From Aquisalimonas sp. (GTDB lineage: Bacteria; Pseudomonadota; Gammaproteobacteria; Nitrococcales; Aquisalimonadaceae), in contig SLBZ01000079.1 of assembly GCA_007126095.1 (NCBI GenBank), forward strand, positions 1 to 64,000: 64,000 nucleotides of DNA, written 5' to 3'. Made by a program: the position numbers and the translations under genes. Shown piece after piece: positions 1-8,744 of the stretch (its first letter is position 1; each line of letters starts with the position of its first letter). The notes beneath the pieces are model-generated. The model worked only from the letters and a program-made list of their open reading frames with translations, was not told the DNA's origin and ran no database searches.

Positions 1-4
1 CTTC

Positions 5-368
5 GGGGGTGACATGGTCTCGACGCGGGTCGTGAAACCTGAGGTGCATGCCGAGGACGTCATCTCACCTCGTAAAACATGATGGCCAACTTAAAATAGT
101 TGCCAACGACGAAAACTACGCCCTAGCGGCCTAAATCCCGCTAGCCCCTGACCGGCAAGTGCCTGTGCTTCCGAATCAGGGGTCGTAGATCACAGGACAG
201 CAGCGATGTGGTTCCGCCTGCACCATACGCTGTTAAATCAATCAGGCTAGTCAAGCGTGTTCCGCTGCCTGCCGGGAAGCGCTTGGCGAATGCAATAGGC
301 GGGCTAAGCATGTAGATCCGAGGGTGGAGCTCCTGCGGACGGGGGTTCGAATCCCCCCACCTCCACCA
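5..368 (+). ncRNA. ssrA: transfer-messenger RNA (tmRNA)
   Basis: Rescues ribosomes stalled on broken mRNAs: the alanyl-tmRNA enters the empty A site, then its internal frame tags the stalled protein for proteolysis. The tRNA-like ends are visible. GGGGGTG at 5-11 pairs with CACCTCC just before the terminal ACCA at 365-368, and a T arm with GGGGG-TTCGAAT-CCCCC lies at about 344-360. The tag frame at 102-134 reads ANDENYALAA followed by TAA, a typical proteobacterial tag ending in the ALAA degron. The CCA is encoded. The promoter lies outside the window. Ends were set from the acceptor-stem pairing. Confidence 0.97.
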
Positions 369-380
369 ACACCTGACAGG

Positions 381-409
381 GAGCCGTTCAGCATCAGGCT
401 GAGCGGCTC
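381..409 (+). terminator. hairpin after ssrA, possible bidirectional terminator
   Basis: GAGCCGTTCAG (381-391) and CTGAGCGGCTC (399-409) form an 11-bp stem with one G-U pair and a 7-nt loop. It lies 12 nt after the tmRNA CCA end and overlaps the stop codon of the opposing transporter gene. There is no clear T-tract on either side, so it may act as a processing or stability hairpin instead of an intrinsic terminator. Confidence 0.45.
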
Positions 410-1323
410 CGGTCTCTCCATCTGCCAGTAACTGCCCAGCCTCTTCCTGCACTGCTCCTGCGCAGCCAGGGTCCCTGACTGAACAGTGCTCCTGCGGCAA
501 TCGCCGCCGCTGCAATGAACAGTTCCGTGCTCGGGTCACTCAACCCAAGCGCGATGAGGAACACTGCGGCGACCACGGGGACCAGGTACGTCAGCACACT
601 GACGAGGTTCGTGGGGCCGCAACGCAGGGCATAGCCCCAAGCCATGAATGCAATGCCGTACGGACCAATGCCGATGAGTCCGGCCGTGAGCCAGTCCGAC
701 GACGTGGTGGTCGCGGGCATCGTCTCGAACACCACGTGCAGGCCGAGGGCGATCAGGCTGGCATGGGCGAACAGCGACTGATAGCTCCGGGACGACAGAG
801 GCCCCGCCTGGCGCAGAAACAGTGAAAAGGCGATCCAGGAGGCGCCACTGGCAAGCCCTGCCGCATAGGCTCCCACCGGTGTGGTCAGCCCCTGGCCGTC
901 AGCGAGAATCAGCGGCGCCAGGCCTGCAAACGCGACCGCGGAACCGACCAGCGTCCGGGGTTTCAGGCCGCGACCGGCAAGCCGGTCGCAGATCAGCACG
1001 AAGCCCAGCGGCCACGTATACGTGATCAGAGTGATGCGGGCCGGGTCCCCGCTCTCCAGGGCCAGAAAATAGAAGTACAGCGCGCCGACCAGCCCGCCGA
1101 CACCACCGGCCCAGTAACGCCAGCCGAACACCTGCCGTTCACTCCCCGGCAATGCCTGAAACCGTGCCATCACGGCAGACAGCCCGGCCGCGCAGGCCAT
1201 GGCGACCACTGCCACGAGCATGGGCGGGAGCTCGGCCAGGCCGCGCAGCACCGGGAGACTTCCCCAAAGGCCGATCGTGAACAGACCTGCCGCGACGCCG
1301 GTAACTGCCGCTGCGTTAGCCAT
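394..1323 (-). CDS. EamA/DMT-family membrane exporter
   Basis: Predicted inner-membrane transporter of the drug/metabolite superfamily, which exports small metabolites or amino acids. The 309-residue product has about ten hydrophobic segments arranged as two EamA halves, with small-residue-rich helices such as AAVTGVAAGLFTIGLWGSLP at the N terminus and LTYLVPVVAAVFLIALGL near residues 250-270. The length is normal for the family. The ATG at 1323 has a GGAGGA ribosome site about 4 nt upstream, which decides the start. It is transcribed divergently from a LysR-type regulator 104 bp away, the usual arrangement for a regulator-exporter pair, so control by that regulator is likely. The substrate cannot be read from sequence. 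Confidence 0.85.
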   Translation of the reverse strand: MANAAAVTGVAAGLFTIGLWGSLPVLRGLAELPPMLVAVVAMACAAGLSAVMARFQALPGSERQVFGWRYWAGGVGGLVGALYFYFLALESGDPARITLITYTWPLGFVLICDRLAGRGLKPRTLVGSAVAFAGLAPLILADGQGLTTPVGAYAAGLASGASWIAFSLFLRQAGPLSSRSYQSLFAHASLIALGLHVVFETMPATTTSSDWLTAGLIGIGPYGIAFMAWGYALRCGPTNLVSVLTYLVPVVAAVFLIALGLSDPSTELFIAAAAIAAGALFSQGPWLRRSSAGRGWAVTGRWRDRSRSA

Positions 1324-1406
1324 GCTTCCTCCCTGCTCATTGCTTGCCGTGTGTTGTGACGCGGCTTACGGTAGGGAAGGAACGCCAATCATGGAAACGA
1401 CATATT

Positions 1407-1429
1407 ATGATAAAGTGATCACGTATCAT
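1407..1429 (+). promoter_or_regulatory. LysR-box-like palindrome in the divergent intergenic region
   Basis: ATGATA (1407-1412), 11 nt, then TATCAT (1424-1429) form a perfect inverted repeat with a T-N11-A core. The smaller palindrome GTGATCAC sits inside the spacer. LysR-type regulators typically bind such sites next to their own gene. The right half-site overlaps the regulator's apparent start codon, which would allow strong autorepression. Function is inferred from position and symmetry only. Confidence 0.5.
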
Positions 1430-2318
1430 GATGACCAGTCACAGCTCGCAAAGACCGCTCGATCTCGTCGTCCTGCAGACGTTCGTCGGCGTTGTGGAAG
1501 CAGGTGGGTTCACGGCGGCGGCAGCGCACCTGCATCTGGCGCAATCCACGGTCAGCGCCCACATGGCCCGCCTGGAGGAGACGCTGGGATGTCAGCTGTT
1601 GCAGCGCGGCCAGCGTCTGGCAACACCGACCCCCGCCGGCGAACGGCTGCTCGTCCACGCACGGCAGATGCTGAAGCAGAACGCCCTCGCCTGGCAGGAT
1701 GTCCTCGAACAGCGGCTGGACGGAGTCGTGCGGCTGGGCATTCCCGATGACTACGTGGTCTATCTGCCGGAGGCGCTGGCGGCGTTTGAATCACGGTTCC
1801 CGGGAGTGGATCTCGAAGTGCGCTGCGGGCTCAGTATCGACCTGGTCACGGACGTGCGCGCCGGTGCGCTGGATCTGGCCGTGGTTACGCGGCAGCCGAA
1901 GAGCCCCGGTGGCGAAGTGCTGCGCCGTGAGCCACTGGTGTGGGCCGGTTCGCCCATGCATGACACCCGCCATCGCTCTCCCCTGCCCCTGGCGCTCTCG
2001 CGGGAGGGCGTGTGCATCTTCCGCGACAGCGCGCTGTCAGCCCTCGACGCCGCCGGCCTGGAGTGGCGCGTGGCCTATACCAGCGCCAGCCTGTCCGGCC
2101 TGTGCTCGGCCGTTCATGCCGGGCTCGCCATCACCGTGCTGACACCGTCGATGCTCACCTCCGGAATGCGCGTGCTCGGCCCGGAGGACGGACTCCCCGA
2201 GCTGCCGGTCATCGAAGTCGCATTGCATCGCAGCCCTGGGCGACCCAACGAAGCGGCACGACAACTTGCCCTGCAGATTCAGGAACGCCTGGAAACCGGA
2301 CCAATCGATCGGAGTTGA
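1428..2318 (+). CDS. LysR-family transcriptional regulator
   Basis: DNA-binding regulator. The N-terminal winged helix-turn-helix (about residues 10-70) has the LysR signature, with FTAAAAHLHLAQSTVSAHMA as recognition region and LGCQLLQR after it. The effector-binding domain follows (about 95-290), with the family motif VRLGIPDDY and later ALDLAVVTRQ. Length 296 is normal. The start is uncertain: ATG codons at 1428 and 1431 are adjacent, no good ribosome site precedes them, and the first lies inside the palindrome. The LysR fold begins only around residue 11, so some N-terminal residues may be extra. It is divergent from the EamA exporter and probably controls it and itself. Confidence 0.9.
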   Translation: MMTSHSSQRPLDLVVLQTFVGVVEAGGFTAAAAHLHLAQSTVSAHMARLEETLGCQLLQRGQRLATPTPAGERLLVHARQMLKQNALAWQDVLEQRLDGVVRLGIPDDYVVYLPEALAAFESRFPGVDLEVRCGLSIDLVTDVRAGALDLAVVTRQPKSPGGEVLRREPLVWAGSPMHDTRHRSPLPLALSREGVCIFRDSALSALDAAGLEWRVAYTSASLSGLCSAVHAGLAITVLTPSMLTSGMRVLGPEDGLPELPVIEVALHRSPGRPNEAARQLALQIQERLETGPIDRS

Positions 2319-2336
2319 TCACGCCCTACACAGGCC

Positions 2337-3797
2337 TCAGGGCGTCTCCCCCTCGTCGCGCACGCGAAGGACCAGTTCACCCCGTTCCAGATTATCCGCG
2401 CGCAACGGGAAGCGGATGTCGTCACTGCGCGAATGGCGCTGACCGCTGGCGGGCAGTTCACTGTCCAGCCCCGTCCAGCGGGCACGCACCAGACGGCCGG
2501 CACCCCCGTCGTCGTCCCGAATGCCGACGGTGAGCACGTCCTGGAACAGGTGTTCGCCGAAGTAGTGGTGATCGCGCAGGATGCGCCGGTTGCGCACGTA
2601 ATGTGGGAGGATGCGCAGCCGGATCTGGAAATGGGAGTACCGGTCCCGCCGGCTGGGCCGCCGGGTGCGCATGAGGTAGGTGCGAAACAGTGTCTCGTGC
2701 CCCACCTCCAGCGCTTCGGCGTCAACCGTGAGCGCCGACCCGTGTTCCTCGCGCTGGTCCGTCATGACCGTCTCCTCGCCACGGATGACGACCGTTGTCT
2801 CGATCAACAGAAACCGCAGGTCCGCGTCATCGCGCAGCGCCGCCTTCAGGCGCACGCCCTCCAGGCGGATCTGCACGCTGGTGTCGCCGAACAGAAAGCG
2901 CTGCAGGTTCTGGTAGCCCTCCTCGGAGTTCACGATGCCGAGCGGGCCACTGTGGCTGCGGTAGACGAACGCGCGGCTGCTCCCTTTGACGTAGGCATGC
3001 TCCATCTGCACCAGCCCGTCGCTGCCCGGCCCCACGGCAAGCCGTGCCAGGCCGTAGTCGTTGTGGTTGGTGCCGATGAGTGAAAACACCCGCTCCGGCG
3101 GGTAATGTCCGCCGAGTTCATTGAGCCGCTTCTGGTCCCAGTCGCCGGGAAAACCGAGAAACTGGCGCATGCGGCGGGGCCCGAACGTATCCGAATCGTT
3201 CAGCCCCAGGAGATCGCGGACGCTGGTGAGAAACCCGAGGCCACGCCGGAAGTGGATGCCGTTGTGCGGCGTGGCGTAGGTGAACAACCTGGCGATGCGT
3301 GTCGGCGCCGCGTCCTGGAGCACATGCTGGATCAGGGAGCGACAGACGAGCCCGCCCATGGAGTGGGCGACCAGGTACACGCGGTCTGCTCCCGTCTGCG
3401 CCAGCACGAACCCCAGCAGTACACCAAGATCCGCCGCCAGGGCCTCGATGTCATCGCGGTCGCCGTCTCCGGTCCGCCGGGAGGTGGCATCATAGTAGCG
3501 GAAAACCCAGAGTGTCCGTTGCGGGAAACCGTCATCGGCGTAGCGCTGGTCCTCACCGTTGAGCAGTTCCACCGAACCGTCAGAGACGCGGGCGAAGACG
3601 TCATGGTAGTCGTGGTCTTTCATCAGCCGTACAAGCGGGCTCTCGAAGATCGCGCACTCCGGGGTCCCCTCCGGCCCGGTGCGCACCTGGGTGCTGCCGA
3701 GGTTGAAGCCGTAGTACGGGAGGTCGACCGTGGACTCCACGGCGCCCTGGGTGCCCGCATAGCCGCGCACGTAGATGATGGGGAGATAACCGGGCAT
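2337..3797 (-). CDS. alpha/beta-hydrolase, lipase/esterase-like
   Basis: Predicted serine hydrolase acting on an ester or acyl substrate. It opens with a short beta strand and oxyanion region (YLPIIYVRGYAG) and has the nucleophile elbow AHSMGG with the likely catalytic serine at about residue 146. A SHSGPLG segment around residue 285 could supply the histidine. The last 190 residues are beta-rich and carry no motif I recognise. The product is 486 residues and has no signal peptide. The start at 3797 is chosen because AGGAGGGG lies about 5 nt upstream. A further in-frame ATG at 3818 would overlap the preceding gene. It follows a small membrane-protein gene by 10 bp, suggesting one transcript. 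The substrate is unknown. Confidence 0.75.
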   Translation of the reverse strand: MPGYLPIIYVRGYAGTQGAVESTVDLPYYGFNLGSTQVRTGPEGTPECAIFESPLVRLMKDHDYHDVFARVSDGSVELLNGEDQRYADDGFPQRTLWVFRYYDATSRRTGDGDRDDIEALAADLGVLLGFVLAQTGADRVYLVAHSMGGLVCRSLIQHVLQDAAPTRIARLFTYATPHNGIHFRRGLGFLTSVRDLLGLNDSDTFGPRRMRQFLGFPGDWDQKRLNELGGHYPPERVFSLIGTNHNDYGLARLAVGPGSDGLVQMEHAYVKGSSRAFVYRSHSGPLGIVNSEEGYQNLQRFLFGDTSVQIRLEGVRLKAALRDDADLRFLLIETTVVIRGEETVMTDQREEHGSALTVDAEALEVGHETLFRTYLMRTRRPSRRDRYSHFQIRLRILPHYVRNRRILRDHHYFGEHLFQDVLTVGIRDDDGGAGRLVRARWTGLDSELPASGQRHSRSDDIRFPLRADNLERGELVLRVRDEGETP

Positions 3798-3807
3798 GAC
3801 ACCCCTC

Positions 3808-4179
3808 CTAGACGACAATCCAGCCGACCAGTAACCCGCCGCCCAGAGTCATCAGCACGATCTGGGCCGACGCCAACCCGCCAACGGTGACCCCGCCACC
3901 GAGTCGATAGCCGCTCGTGCTCACGGGCTGTCCGTCAGGGTTGGTCAGCGGCAATTGCTCGACCACCGAGGCCAGTGCGCGGGTCAGGATGACGGCACAG
4001 AGTACCGAAAGCGCGAACGCGGTGATCGCAAGAATCAGCAACAACCGGGCGAGCCCTTGCGGATCTCCGCCCTGCAGTACCACCACACACCCGGTCGCTG
4101 CGGCGAAATCAACGCCGATGAGCCACTTGCTCCAGTCACGGAGCGAGTCGATAGCGTGCTTCTGGGTGTCCTGATCCAT
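3808..4179 (-). CDS. small membrane protein, unknown function
   Basis: I do not recognise a family. The 123-residue product starts with a polar stretch (MDQDTQKHAIDSLRDWSKWL) and then has three likely membrane segments: about residues 20-37 (IGVDFAAATGCVVVLQGG), 43-65 (LLLILAITAFALSVLCAVIL) and 95-123 (ending in GGGLLVGWIVV). The ATG at 4179 is preferred because the upstream extension in the same frame is low-complexity and unlike a protein start. The ribosome site is weak. It ends 10 bp before the hydrolase start, so the two are probably co-transcribed, and it may anchor, export or modulate that enzyme, which is an inference from position alone. Confidence 0.6.
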   Translation of the reverse strand: MDQDTQKHAIDSLRDWSKWLIGVDFAAATGCVVVLQGGDPQGLARLLLILAITAFALSVLCAVILTRALASVVEQLPLTNPDGQPVSTSGYRLGGGVTVGGLASAQIVLMTLGGGLLVGWIVV

Positions 4180-4526
4180 GGGCCGGCCCTCGCCGCCGTA
4201 GTACACAGGATCCGGGCCGAAGTATAGTCGGGAAAAAGACGGGCAGAAGGTATGCATCTGTCTGACCCGGACGCGGGCGCCGCAGTACGTCGTCTGCGAT
4301 CCGGGTAATCCACAGCGGCTCGGGATTGACGCTGTAGCGCCTCCGGATCGCCCGGCGCGACCGCTCCGCCGGCACCACCGTCACGTGGCGGTTCGCGGTG
4401 CCCCCGGGCCACTCCCGCCGCCACGCCACGACGACCGCCAGCCGGACGGGTTATAGTGTGCTCCCTCCCGGCCCGCTCGCCGGGAAATCCACGACACGAT
4501 GTCCTCCGGCATGCAGGAGCACTCCG
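4180..4526. other. intergenic region between divergent genes
   Basis: 347 bp between the small membrane-protein gene and the cation exporter. A TATAGT hexamer at 4452-4457 could be a -10 element for the exporter, but no convincing -35 lies at the right distance. An arginine-rich open frame crosses the region on the minus strand (up to 4429), but it has no ribosome site and runs into the membrane-protein gene, so I do not call it a gene. I see no repeat or RNA here. Confidence 0.4.
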
Positions 4527-5693
4527 GTGACCAGAACGGCCGACACCTCCAATGAGACGCGCGAGACCGGCGCCAAGCAGCGGGTCACATTGATCGGCGG
4601 CGCCATCAACCTGGTGCTCGGGCTCGGCAAGATCGTGGTCGGGTTCTTCGGCCAGTCCCAGGCGCTCATCGTCGACGGTATCCACTCCCTGTCGGATCTG
4701 GTCTCCGATGGCGTCGTGCTGCTCGCCTGCACCTACGGCAGCCGTGACGCCGACGGCGATCACCCCTACGGCCACGGCCGTATCGAGACCGTGGCATCGG
4801 CCGGCGTGGGTGCCATGCTGCTGCTGGTGGCCGGGGGGTTCATCTACGACGCCATCCAGCGGCTACTGATCAACCCCGACGCCCTGCTCGTACCGGGTTG
4901 GCTCGCCCTGTCGGTGGCCTGCGCATCCATCGTGATCAAGGAGGGCCTCTACCATTACACGCGAGTGGTGGCCAGGGAGGCGCGCTCGCGGCTGCTGGAA
5001 GCCAACGCCTGGCATCACCGCTCCGATGCCCTCTCCTCCCTGGTCGTCGTGGGCGGTATCGCCGGCGTGCTCATGGGGCTGCCCTGGCTCGACGCGGTCG
5101 CTGCCATCATTGTCGCCATCATGCTCGCCCACGTGGGCCTGCAGTTCGCCTGGCAATCGCTGCGCGAGCTGGTGGACACGGCGCTGACCCCCGAGGAGAT
5201 CGCGGATATCGAGAGCGTGGTCCGGGACATCGACGGCGTCCGTGACGTACACGGGCTGCGCACCCGGCGCATGGGGCAGGACGCCCTGGCCGACCTGCAC
5301 GTGGTGGTGGATCCGCGTCTGAGCGTCTCGGAAGGCCACCGCATCAGCGAGGAAGTCCATGACCGGCTCATGCGCGATATCCGGGATGTCAACGACGTGC
5401 TCGTCCACATCGAGCACGAGGACCCGGTATTCGACGAGGCAACCTTCGAGCTGCCCCTTCGGCGCGAGGTGGAACGGGATCTGGATGACTGCTGGGCCGA
5501 CATGACCGCGGCCGGGTCCGTTGAGCGAATGGACCTGCACTACATGGAAGGCGCCCTGGAGGTGGAGATCCACCTGCCGTGGCGGCCGGACAGGGATCCG
5601 GCCGCCACGCGGGAGGAACTGGATGCGCTCGCCAGGCGGGCCGAGTCACTGGCCTATGTGGCAGCCTGCCGGATTCACTTCGTCGGACGCTGA
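4527..5693 (+). CDS. cation diffusion facilitator (CDF) metal exporter
   Basis: Inner-membrane proton-driven exporter of divalent metal ions (Zn, Fe, Mn or Co class). Family marks are the first metal-site helix DGIHSLSDLVSDGVVL, the loop HPYGHGRIET, and the second-site helix HHRSDALSSL. About six membrane helices cover residues 20-215. A cytoplasmic ferredoxin-like domain follows (about 215-300), and a further C-terminal segment of roughly 90 residues makes the protein longer (388) than typical 300-residue CDFs. The GTG at 4527 is chosen because AGGAG lies 8 nt upstream and the family's first helix begins soon after it. The open frame continues further upstream without a better start. Metal specificity is not determinable here. 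Confidence 0.88.
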   Translation: MTRTADTSNETRETGAKQRVTLIGGAINLVLGLGKIVVGFFGQSQALIVDGIHSLSDLVSDGVVLLACTYGSRDADGDHPYGHGRIETVASAGVGAMLLLVAGGFIYDAIQRLLINPDALLVPGWLALSVACASIVIKEGLYHYTRVVAREARSRLLEANAWHHRSDALSSLVVVGGIAGVLMGLPWLDAVAAIIVAIMLAHVGLQFAWQSLRELVDTALTPEEIADIESVVRDIDGVRDVHGLRTRRMGQDALADLHVVVDPRLSVSEGHRISEEVHDRLMRDIRDVNDVLVHIEHEDPVFDEATFELPLRREVERDLDDCWADMTAAGSVERMDLHYMEGALEVEIHLPWRPDRDPAATREELDALARRAESLAYVAACRIHFVGR

Positions 5694-5698
5694 GTCCG

Positions 5699-6634
5699 TC
5701 AGAGCGGTTTCAGCCGGCTCTCGATCTCCCGGCGCTGCGGCTCCAGGAACGGCGGCAACGCCAGTGACTCTCCCAGATGCTCCAGGGGTTCGTCGGTAGC
5801 AAAGCCGGGTTCATCCGTTGCCAGCTCGAAGAGAATGCCATTGGGCTCCCGGAAGTAGAGGCTACGGAAGTAGTAGCGATCCACCGGCCCGCTGAAGGGC
5901 AGCCGCACGCCGGAGAGATGCTCGGACCAGGCGTCGTACTCCGCCTCGGGAATGCGAAATGCCACGTGATGGACACCACCCGCTCCGGGTTGCGCCCGCG
6001 CCAGCTCCGGCTCCACGGCCACGTGCAACTCCGCCCCCGCGCCGCCTTCGCCCATGGAATAGACCAGCACATCGACACCCTCCCGGGCGTAGGAGCGCAC
6101 CTGCGTCATGCCCAGCAGCGGCTTCAGCACCGCCTCCGTCGGCTCACGCTGACGGATGGTGATGGTGATCGGGCCAAGCCCCCGGATCTGGTGTTCCTCC
6201 GGCACCGGGCTGTCCTGCCACGGTGTTGCCGCGCCGTCGCCGCCATCGTCCACCAGGCTCAGGCGCTGGCCCTCCGGGTCTTCGAAATCCACGGTCAGCC
6301 GTCCATCCCGCTCGTGAATCGGGCCGTGGGCGACACCCAGGGTCTCGAAGCGGTCGCGCCACCAGCGCAACGTCGTCTCGCCAGCCACACGAAACGCGGT
6401 CTGGCTGATGCTTTGGCTTCCACGCCGCTCGGGCGGGGCCGGAAAGTCGAAGAACGTGATATCCGTCCCGGGGGAGCCAACACCGTCCGCATAGAACAGA
6501 TGGTACGCCTCGGTCTGGTCCTGGTTGACCGTCTTCTTGACCAGCCTCAACCCGAGCGTACCGGTGTAGAAGGCGTGGTTGCCACTGGCATCGGCCGTAA
6601 CCGCGGTCAGGTGGTGAATGCCCTTGAGTTGCAT
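5699..6634 (-). CDS. VOC-superfamily ring-cleaving dioxygenase (PcpA/MhqO-like)
   Basis: Predicted Fe(II)-dependent extradiol dioxygenase that opens hydroquinone-type rings, of the two-module glyoxalase/VOC fold. Module 1 begins with GIHHLTAVT (first metal histidine) and module 2 has [11 protein letters not shown] (second histidine) and [14 protein letters not shown] (metal glutamate). The product is 311 residues, normal for the family. The start at 6634 is chosen because AGGAG lies 9 nt upstream; an ATG three codons earlier is almost fused to that site. A divergent LysR gene lies about 300 bp away, similar to quinone-responsive regulator/dioxygenase pairs. The exact substrate is unknown. Its stop is 5 bp from the convergent CDF gene. 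Confidence 0.82.
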   Translation of the reverse strand: MQLKGIHHLTAVTADASGNHAFYTGTLGLRLVKKTVNQDQTEAYHLFYADGVGSPGTDITFFDFPAPPERRGSQSISQTAFRVAGETTLRWWRDRFETLGVAHGPIHERDGRLTVDFEDPEGQRLSLVDDGGDGAATPWQDSPVPEEHQIRGLGPITITIRQREPTEAVLKPLLGMTQVRSYAREGVDVLVYSMGEGGAGAELHVAVEPELARAQPGAGGVHHVAFRIPEAEYDAWSEHLSGVRLPFSGPVDRYYFRSLYFREPNGILFELATDEPGFATDEPLEHLGESLALPPFLEPQRREIESRLKPL

Positions 6635-6675
6635 GGTCGTCATCTCCTGTGCGTCAGTGAGACGCATTGATCCAG

Positions 6676-6789
6676 TCACGGGTGAGAGCGGCAGCACGCG
6701 CTGTCCGGCAGCATCGGCCACCGCGGGGGCCTGTCGGTGCCGTCGCCCGCCTGGACGTGGTGGACAAAGGGCAGCTGGACCTGATTCAT
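6676..6789 (-). pseudogene. short ORF, possible remnant of an alpha/beta-hydrolase gene
   Basis: A 37-codon frame starting at ATG 6789 with an excellent ribosome site (GGGAGGAG, 6 nt upstream) and ending at TGA 6676-6678, just upstream of the dioxygenase. Its first residues ([15 protein letters not shown]) resemble my recollection of the N terminus of small carboxylesterases that often accompany MhqO-type dioxygenases. After about 20 residues the frame becomes proline/arginine-rich and stops, with no nucleophile motif. This fits a gene truncated by a large internal deletion. A regulatory leader peptide is the alternative. The similarity is from memory, not a search. Confidence 0.4.
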
Positions 6790-6929
6790 GAAAGCTCCTC
6801 CCGGCTGAACCGGGGAGTGGGCCATGGCCGTGGGCGTTGTGATTCACGACTAGTTGGCGCAGCATAATTATTCACATGGAAAACGAGAATACGGGCCATA
6901 AAAAATCGACTTTTCCGGAAATCACAACA

Positions 6930-7823
6930 ATGAACCAGCTTGAAAGCATGAAATCCCTGGTGGCGGTGATCGAGCAAGGCGGCTTCAGTAGCGCTGCACG
7001 CCGGCTGCAGCGCTCCACGGCCAGCGTCAGCCGTCATGTCCAGGAGCTGGAGGCAGCCCTGGGCACGCGCCTTCTGGTGCGCACGACCCGGCGCGTTCAC
7101 CCCACGGACACGGGTGACGCGTATTACCAGCGGTGTGTACGAATCCTGGAAGAGATCGCGGAAGCGGACGCGCTGGCCGGCGAGGACGCCGTGAAACCGC
7201 GCGGGCGATTGCGCGTCAACGCCCCGGTCTCGTTCGGACTGCGCCGCCTGCAGCGGTTGATACCCGATTACCTCGCAACCTATCCGGAGGTCCGACTGGA
7301 CATCAGCCTCCATGACCGGCGTGTCGCCCTGGTGGAGGAAGGCTACGATCTGGTCATTCGCATCGGGGCCCTGCAGGACTCGTCACTGGTGGCCCGATGG
7401 ATCGGCGCGTCCCGGATGATTCTCTGCGCCTCGCCCGGGTATCTGGCGGCCGCTCCACCATTGCAAACGCCGGGAGACCTCGCGAACCACAACTGCCTCT
7501 ACTACAGCTATTTCGAGACCAGCGGACACCACACCTGGCTCTTCTCCGGCCCTGCCGGCGACGAACGGATCGCCATTGCCGGCAACTGCAAGATCAACAA
7601 CGGCGACCTGCTGGCCGCGACCGCCGAGCACGGTGCAGGCGTCACCCTGCAGCCGGATTTCATTGTCGAAGACGCCATCGCAACGGGACGGCTGGTGCCC
7701 CTACTGCAGGACTGGGACGCAGGGACGCTGGGCATTCACGCCGTCTACCCGCACCGTCGCCATCTCTCGGCCAGAGTCCGCACGTTTCTCGATCATCTGC
7801 AGCAGCATCTGGCTCCGGTGTGA
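6930..7823 (+). CDS. LysR-family transcriptional regulator
   Basis: DNA-binding regulator of the CrgA/DsdC-like subgroup. The helix-turn-helix lies near the N terminus (SLVAVIEQGGFSSAARRLQR, then STASVSRHVQELEAALG), followed by LLVRTTRRVHPTDTG and an effector domain beginning near residue 90 with LRVNAPVSFGLRRL. From the ATG at 6930 it is 297 residues, normal for the family. An in-frame ATG at 6876 would add 18 polar residues that the family lacks, so 6930 is preferred, although its ribosome site is weak. It is divergent from the ring-cleaving dioxygenase and probably regulates it. The intervening AT-rich stretch near 6862-6875 with two ATTCAC repeats is a plausible binding area. Confidence 0.88.
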   Translation: MNQLESMKSLVAVIEQGGFSSAARRLQRSTASVSRHVQELEAALGTRLLVRTTRRVHPTDTGDAYYQRCVRILEEIAEADALAGEDAVKPRGRLRVNAPVSFGLRRLQRLIPDYLATYPEVRLDISLHDRRVALVEEGYDLVIRIGALQDSSLVARWIGASRMILCASPGYLAAAPPLQTPGDLANHNCLYYSYFETSGHHTWLFSGPAGDERIAIAGNCKINNGDLLAATAEHGAGVTLQPDFIVEDAIATGRLVPLLQDWDAGTLGIHAVYPHRRHLSARVRTFLDHLQQHLAPV

Positions 7824-8044
7824 TCGGGCCAGACAGCCCCATTTCTGGTCACAGTGTGCGGACCATGTCGCATTCTTGTACCCTGAGACAGCGCGATCAT
7901 GAAAAATGCAGAAGTTCAGCCCACGCAGGGACGGAGCTGGAACACATTACCTTTTACAACCGTGACACTACCGGCCATGGTCCGGAGTCCAATCTGACCG
8001 TCGACACGCCCTCGCCTCCCCGGCTCGCGCCGGTGGACGAGTCG

Positions 8045-8710
8045 GTGACACGGCGGATCGTCGTCATCAACGGCAAAGGGGGATGCGGGAAGACCACGGT
8101 CGCGACAAACCTCGCGGTCTGGTATGCCCACCAGGGCCTCTACCCGGCGCTGTTCGATCACGATCCGCAGACGTCCAGCTCCCGCTGGCTCGCCTCACGG
8201 CCGGGCACAGCCCCGCCGATCCACGGTGTGTCGGTGCAGGAGCGCCAGAGCCTGGGGATCACGCGCAGCTGGCAGCTGCGTGTGCCGCTGGAGACCCGCC
8301 GCGTCATCAACGACACACCGGCCGGTGTGGCCGGGCTGGAGATGGTGGATCACGTCCAGGGGGCGGATGTCATCCTGATTCCGGTGCTGCCGTCGTCCAT
8401 AGACATAGGCGCCGGCGCCGACTTCATACGGGATCTGCTGTTGAAGGCGAAAATCCGCCGGGACTCGAAAAGCGTGCGAATCGGCATCATCGCCAACCGT
8501 ACCAAGGAACACACTGTCGCTCTGCAATCGCTCGAGCGGTTTCTGCAGAGCCTCAACATCCCGGTGGTGGCGCGCCTGCGGGATACGCAGAACTACCTTC
8601 ACGCGGCGGAACAGGGACAGGGCATCGCGGAACTCCGCCACCCGTCCCGCTCGCTGGAGCGGGAACTGAAGGAGTGGCAGAGGCTCCTCAGCTGGGTGGA
8701 ACAAGGCTGA
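8045..8710 (+). CDS. orphan ParA/MinD-family ATPase
   Basis: Deviant Walker-A ATPase of the ParA superfamily, proteins that position DNA or cell-pole machinery by ATP-dependent dimer cycling. The P-loop INGKGGCGKTTVATNLA carries the signature first lysine, Walker A' is ALFDHDPQ, and a later segment reads VILIPVLPSSIDIGAGADFI. From GTG 8045 the product is 221 residues, like short orphan ParA proteins. Start is uncertain: GTG 8033 and ATG 7865 are also in frame, but the 60 residues between 7865 and 8045 look non-conserved. No parB or parS partner is next to it. It converges with the M23 peptidase gene at a 34-bp gap. Its cargo is unknown. Confidence 0.75.
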   Translation: MTRRIVVINGKGGCGKTTVATNLAVWYAHQGLYPALFDHDPQTSSSRWLASRPGTAPPIHGVSVQERQSLGITRSWQLRVPLETRRVINDTPAGVAGLEMVDHVQGADVILIPVLPSSIDIGAGADFIRDLLLKAKIRRDSKSVRIGIIANRTKEHTVALQSLERFLQSLNIPVVARLRDTQNYLHAAEQGQGIAELRHPSRSLERELKEWQRLLSWVEQG

Positions 8711-8744
8711 GGCCACCGGGGAGCCGGCACCCGACCACGACCAG

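Noticed and set aside
5..368. Genomic island integrated at ssrA
   Set aside because: tmRNA is a common attachment site, but no integrase, attachment repeat or compositional shift follows within the window.
4136..4429. 97-codon arginine-rich ORF upstream of the CDF gene
   Set aside because: No ribosome site, no recognisable motif, and it overlaps the small membrane-protein gene.
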